From NCBI GenBank assembly GCA_904501945.1, contig CAJGCU010000079.1, positions 1-10,875 on the forward strand: a DNA stretch of 10,875 bases. The letters are read 5' to 3'. Made by a program: the position numbers and the translations under genes. The DNA comes from an uncultured Bacteroidaceae bacterium (lineage in GTDB: Bacteria > Bacteroidota > Bacteroidia > Bacteroidales > Bacteroidaceae). The notes under the pieces were generated by a model that saw nothing but the letters and a program-made list of their open reading frames with translations, searched no databases and was not told the origin of the DNA. This document shows positions 7,140 to 10,875 of this stretch, piece after piece. Each line of letters opens with the position of its first letter. The first letter of the stretch is position 1.

Positions 7140-7708
7140 TTTTCTTACAGTTATTTTACGTATTTTCTAAGATTGGCATCTTCAATTTTGGAGGTGGTTA
7201 TGCCATGCTGTCGCTGATTCAGGACGAGGTAGTGAACAAGCATCAATGGCTAACAGTCAACGAGTTCACGGATATTGTAGCAATCAGTCAATCTACTCCT
7301 GGACCTATCGGCATAAACTGCGCAACATACACTGGCTATACAGCTGTCATTCACGCTGGATTTCCTACATGGGCTGCTATGCTAGGTGCTATATTAGCCT
7401 CGTTGAGCGTGATTTGGCTACCTTTCCTCTTGATGGTAAGCATTAGCAAATTCCTGCTGAAACATAGCAAATCAAAGGCTATCAACGATATTTTCAGCAC
7501 CTTGCGGCTTGTCATCGTCGGACTCATTGCTGCAGCAGCTATTATGCTCATGTCCAAAGAAAACTTCGGTAACATCGGGGAATCGCCATTTGTGTTTTTT
7601 GTCAGCACAACTATTTTCATCCTTGCTTTCTTGGGAACTAGGCTTTATAAGATTCATCCTATTCTCATGATTCTGCTCTGCGGATTGGCTGGACTTCTTA
7701 TTTACTGA
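7136..7708 (+). CDS. Chromate-transporter-family protein, short-chain, second of pair
   Basis: This 190-residue membrane protein is a diverged paralogue of the preceding one. It shows FSKIGIFNFGGGYAM (10-24), the charged segment DEVVNKHQWL (30-39) and ISQSTPGPIG (50-59), followed by hydrophobic segments at about 76-105, 122-139, 151-168 and 174-190. The start is placed at 7136 because it aligns the N-terminus with the family, gives an ATGA overlap with the upstream gene, and avoids an upstream in-frame extension (from 7025) that would be a polar shadow inside the first gene. The two proteins probably form one heteromeric transporter equivalent to a fused ChrA. The transported anion is not determined by the sequence. 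Confidence 0.9.
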   Translation: MIFLQLFYVFSKIGIFNFGGGYAMLSLIQDEVVNKHQWLTVNEFTDIVAISQSTPGPIGINCATYTGYTAVIHAGFPTWAAMLGAILASLSVIWLPFLLMVSISKFLLKHSKSKAINDIFSTLRLVIVGLIAAAAIMLMSKENFGNIGESPFVFFVSTTIFILAFLGTRLYKIHPILMILLCGLAGLLIY

Positions 7709-7736
7709 CAAGAACAAGCCTATCAAAATTAGAAAA

Positions 7737-8972
7737 ATGAAAGAATTGGCCAGTACATATCAGCTTGAGAACGGTCTGCGAATCATCCAAATACCTTCTC
7801 CTACCAATGTCGCTTATTGCGGCATTAGCATTGATGCTGGTACACGTAATGAAGAGAGCGGAGAGGAGGGTTTGGCGCATTTCTGCGAACACATGATGTT
7901 CAAAGGAACAAAACACAGAAAAGCATGGCACATCATCAACAGGATGGAAACTGTGGGCGGAGACCTTAATGCCTATACCAACAAGGAAGAAACAGTGGTG
8001 TATTCGGCATTCATGAAAGAACACTTTGAACGTGCTGCGGAATTGATTTTCGATATTGTCTTTCACAGTACCTACCCTCAGCACGAAATAGAGAAGGAAT
8101 GTGAAGTGATTGTAGATGAAATAGAAAGCTATAACGATTCTCCAGCCGAACTCATTTTCGACCATTTTGAAAACTTGATATATGAGAATCATAGCTTGGG
8201 GCACGACATCCTGGGATGTGCTGAAAACGTGAGACGCTTTAAAAGCGAAGATGCATTAAAGTTCTCTAAACGGCTGTATCGTCCAGAGAAGATGGTGTTT
8301 TTTGTTTTCGGAAACATCCATTTCTCAAAAGTGAAGAAAGTCGTTGAAAAAAACATGGCTTCCGTAGAAGTGACAGAACAAACAGACGTTGTAGCGAAAA
8401 ACGAGACGGTAGCAGTTGTGAACCCAGGTATTCATATAGAGGAGCGGAATACTCATCAGGCACACGTGATGATTGGCAGAGCTGCCTATGGTTCAAAAGA
8501 CAAAAAGCGCATTGCCCTCTATTTCCTCAACAATATTCTGGGAGGTCCAGGAATGAACTCAAGGCTGAATATTGCACTAAGAGAACACAACGGACTGGTT
8601 TACAGCGTAGAAAGCACTCTTACAAACTATACTGACACATCGACTTGGGCTATCTATTTTGGATGTGACCCAGAAAATGTTGACAAGTGCCGACGAATCG
8701 TGCGGAGAGAACTTGACAAACTGATGGCGGAGCCACTGAACGAAAGGGTTTTCAATGCAGCATTAAAACAAATCAAAGGTCAAATAGGTGTTGCGTGTGA
8801 CAATTTCGAGAGCTATGCGCTTGACACCGCCAAAGCATTTCTGCACTACAACAAGTTTGAGGGAATGGAAGACACATTTCAGCATCTCAAGCAACTTACT
8901 CCTGAACTGTTGCAGGAGGTAGCAAAAGAAATCTTCGAAGAAAAAGGATTAAGCACTTTGATTTTCAAATAG
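7737..8972 (+). CDS. M16-family zinc metallopeptidase
   Basis: This 411-residue protein is a pitrilysin/processing-peptidase (M16, probably M16B) type enzyme. The inverted zinc motif HFCEH is at 48-52, with His48 and His52 as ligands and Glu51 as the catalytic base. Glu128 in VDEIESY is the likely third ligand by spacing. The second domain carries the Arg/Tyr substrate-binding pattern in LREHNGLVYSV (281-291; Arg282, Tyr289), so one chain has both halves of the active site and would be expected to dimerise. No signal peptide is evident, so a cytoplasmic role in peptide turnover is inferred. The substrate is unknown. Related short M16 proteins are often annotated as putative zinc proteases. 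It begins 28 bp after the transporter pair and ends 27 bp before the sugar kinase. Confidence 0.92.
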   Translation: MKELASTYQLENGLRIIQIPSPTNVAYCGISIDAGTRNEESGEEGLAHFCEHMMFKGTKHRKAWHIINRMETVGGDLNAYTNKEETVVYSAFMKEHFERAAELIFDIVFHSTYPQHEIEKECEVIVDEIESYNDSPAELIFDHFENLIYENHSLGHDILGCAENVRRFKSEDALKFSKRLYRPEKMVFFVFGNIHFSKVKKVVEKNMASVEVTEQTDVVAKNETVAVVNPGIHIEERNTHQAHVMIGRAAYGSKDKKRIALYFLNNILGGPGMNSRLNIALREHNGLVYSVESTLTNYTDTSTWAIYFGCDPENVDKCRRIVRRELDKLMAEPLNERVFNAALKQIKGQIGVACDNFESYALDTAKAFLHYNKFEGMEDTFQHLKQLTPELLQEVAKEIFEEKGLSTLIFK

Positions 8973-8999
8973 AAAAATAAGACTTTTAACAATAAAAAA

Positions 9000-9926
9000 A
9001 TGCGTAAAGTTATTGGAATAGGAGAGACCATTCTTGACATCATTTTCAAGAACGAACAGCCTACGGCAGCAGTGCCAGGAGGTTCAACCTTCAATGGCAT
9101 CATCTCTCTTGGACGTTTAGGTTTGCCTGTCACCATGATTACAGAAACAGGCAATGACAGAGTGGGGCAAACCATCAAAAACTTCATGACAGAAAATGGC
9201 ATAGACAATAACCATGTCTGCGTATATGAAGACGGACGAACAGCCATTTCGCTGGCCTATCTGAATGAACGTAACGATGCAGAATACACCTTTTACAAAG
9301 ACTATCCCAATGCGCGTCTCAATGTAGAATGGCCAGAGGTGAACAAAGACGACATTGTCATGATGGGGTCTTATTTCGTGCTCAATCCTGCCTTAAGAGC
9401 CAAAGTAAAAGAATTCCTCGATTATGCCAGAAAACGCGAGGCGCTCATTTACTACGATATCAATTTTCGTTCTTCACATAGTTCGGAAGCCATAAAACTA
9501 TATGGAACCATTCTGGAAAACTTCGAGTATGCCGACATCGTACGCGGCTCTACAGAAGATTTCCACAATATGTTCAATTTGTCTGACCCTGAAATCGTCT
9601 ATCAAAAAGAGGTTGCATTCTACTGCAAGCAAATGCTCTGCACTGATGCAGATGGAGAAATAAGTCTTTTCTCGCCTCGCATAAAGAAAAAGTATCAAGT
9701 AAATAAAATAGAAACTGTATCTACAATAGGAGCAGGAGACAATTTCAATGCCGGTATCGTTTTCGGACTAATGACTGAAGGCATCAAGCGCGATGACATC
9801 GATTCCATCACAGAGGCGCAATGGGATAGAATCATTCAGCACGGACAAGCCTTTGCAGCAGAAGTTTGTCAAAGTTTCAATAACTCAATAAGTAAATCAT
9901 TTGCAGAGAATTATGGAAGAAAATAA
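9000..9926 (+). CDS. PfkB-family carbohydrate kinase
   Basis: This 308-residue cytosolic kinase of the ribokinase/PfkB superfamily transfers phosphate from ATP to a sugar or similar alcohol. The N-terminal pattern is GIGETILDII (6-15) and PGGSTFNGIISLGRLG (26-41). The DxNxR element is YDINFR (152-157). The C-terminal signature STIGAGDNFNAG (241-252) carries catalytic Asp247 and the anion-hole glycines. The usual first Asp of the DTxGAGD signature is Ser here, and the preceding strand (CTDADGEISLFSP) lacks the normal Gly-rich nucleotide loop form. The substrate cannot be assigned; fructokinase-like is a common label. The start follows an A-rich leader. The last 14 bases overlap the start of the DEAD-box gene in another frame. 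Confidence 0.9.
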   Translation: MRKVIGIGETILDIIFKNEQPTAAVPGGSTFNGIISLGRLGLPVTMITETGNDRVGQTIKNFMTENGIDNNHVCVYEDGRTAISLAYLNERNDAEYTFYKDYPNARLNVEWPEVNKDDIVMMGSYFVLNPALRAKVKEFLDYARKREALIYYDINFRSSHSSEAIKLYGTILENFEYADIVRGSTEDFHNMFNLSDPEIVYQKEVAFYCKQMLCTDADGEISLFSPRIKKKYQVNKIETVSTIGAGDNFNAGIVFGLMTEGIKRDDIDSITEAQWDRIIQHGQAFAAEVCQSFNNSISKSFAENYGRK

Positions 9927-10875
9927 CAGCAATATCCCTTTTGCAGCAGAAGAAGAACTGCTGTCAACAGCCATCGACATGCTTTCAGCAGAAAAAGAAA
10001 TAACAGCAGAAGAAAGCGCACAACCTGTTGCCGAAGAGGCACAGGCAGAGAAAGAAGAGCAGGCCACCTACAATGGCTTGCCCAAAGTTGAATCAACCTT
10101 CGAGGATTTAGGCGTTTCTGGAGAGATTCTCAAAGCCATCAAGGAGATGGGATATGAAAGCCCCATGCCTGTTCAGGAAAAAGTAATCCCTTATCTTCTC
10201 GGACACAATAACGACGTTGTTGCTCTTGCCCAAACAGGTACAGGAAAAACCGCAGCCTACGGATTGCCCGTATTGCAGAAAATCGACACCAGCCGCACCG
10301 ATGTGCAGGCAGTCATCATGGCGCCAACACGAGAATTGTGTTTGCAAATCACCGACGATCTGAAAGATTACTCAAAATATATCCAAGGACTGCACGTCTT
10401 AGCCGTCTATGGCGGTGCCAGCATAGAACCTCAGATTCGTGCATTAAAGAAAGGCGTACAAGTGATTGTTGCCACTCCTGGCCGTTTGGTTGACCTTATG
10501 GAACGCAAAGTGGCCAAACTCAACACCGTAGAGAATGTGGTGCTGGACGAAGCAGACGAAATGCTCAACATGGGCTTCTCCGAAAGCATTGATGCCATCC
10601 TTGCAGGCGTGCCAGCAGAGCGCAACACGTTGCTCTTCTCAGCTACCATGAGCAAGGAGATTGAACGCATTGCCAAAAACTATCTGCACGATGCCAAGGA
10701 AATCGTTGTAGGCAGCCGCAACGAAGGCGCAGAGCACGTCAACCACATCTATTATATGGTTTCTGCCCGCGACAAGTACAACGCCCTGAAGCGCGTGGCC
10801 GACTACTACCCAGAAATCTACGCCATCATCTTCTGCCGTACCCGAATGGAGACACAGGAGATAGCCGACAAACTC
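9913..10875 (+). CDS. DEAD-box ATP-dependent RNA helicase (3' end outside window)
   Basis: The first 321 codons are present and the frame is open at the window edge. The order is an acidic Glu/Ala-rich extension (about 1-60), then the Q motif around Phe63 to Gln88 (FEDLG, PMPVQ). Motif I is AQTGTGKT (106-113), motif Ia PTREL (138-142), GG 167-168, and motif Ib TPGR (188-191). The DEAD box is at 212-215, SAT at 243-245, and the second RecA domain begins with AIIFCRT (304-310). Such helicases remodel RNA in ribosome assembly, mRNA decay or cold adaptation; DeaD/CshA/RhlE-like roles cannot be told apart without the C-terminus. The start at 9913 overlaps the kinase gene by 14 bp, implying coupling. 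An alternative start is the Met codon at 9979 (residue 23). Both leave the helicase core intact. Confidence 0.94.
   Translation, partial: MEENNSNIPFAAEEELLSTAIDMLSAEKEITAEESAQPVAEEAQAEKEEQATYNGLPKVESTFEDLGVSGEILKAIKEMGYESPMPVQEKVIPYLLGHNNDVVALAQTGTGKTAAYGLPVLQKIDTSRTDVQAVIMAPTRELCLQITDDLKDYSKYIQGLHVLAVYGGASIEPQIRALKKGVQVIVATPGRLVDLMERKVAKLNTVENVVLDEADEMLNMGFSESIDAILAGVPAERNTLLFSATMSKEIERIAKNYLHDAKEIVVGSRNEGAEHVNHIYYMVSARDKYNALKRVADYYPEIYAIIFCRTRMETQEIADKL

Overview
The window looks like chromosomal DNA from a member of the Bacteroidales, most likely Prevotella or a close relative. Three things support this. Bacteroidetes-type -7 promoter boxes (TAnnTTTG) lie ahead of both divergent transcription units. 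Genes are preceded by A-rich leaders rather than clear Shine-Dalgarno sequences. The protein sequences, notably the single-chain PurL and the PfkB kinase, also have a Bacteroidales character. This is judged by eye; no database search was possible.

Layout. Positions 1-65 hold the last 20 codons of an unidentified plus-strand gene, followed by a strong intrinsic terminator (101-134). Positions 66-499 are a non-coding gap between two convergent genes. It contains an 85-bp inverted-repeat element (195-279) built around three 24-bp-spaced copies of a palindromic GTGAGAnTCTCAC core, which is the most unusual structure in the window. The minus strand then carries lgt (lipoprotein diacylglyceryl transferase, 500-1372) and, upstream of it, ychF (OLA1-type P-loop NTPase, 1446-2549). 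These are probably co-transcribed from a promoter near 2590. The 73-bp spacer between them has an 8-bp-phased GGTT/AACC repeat.

A 248-bp divergent promoter region separates ychF from a plus-strand run that continues to the window edge. In order it holds purL (FGAM synthase, de novo purine synthesis), two overlapping short-chain chromate-transporter-family membrane proteins, an M16 zinc peptidase, a PfkB-family sugar kinase, and a DEAD-box RNA helicase cut off by the window end. Gaps are 27-28 bp or less and two junctions overlap, so the run could be one transcript, although the products share no obvious pathway.

Overall this is mostly housekeeping chromosome. No phage, transposase, CRISPR array, toxin-antitoxin pair, rRNA or tRNA was recognised. 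The items most worth following up are the inverted-repeat element at 195-279, the phased GGTT repeat upstream of lgt, and the NVDD specificity motif of YchF.
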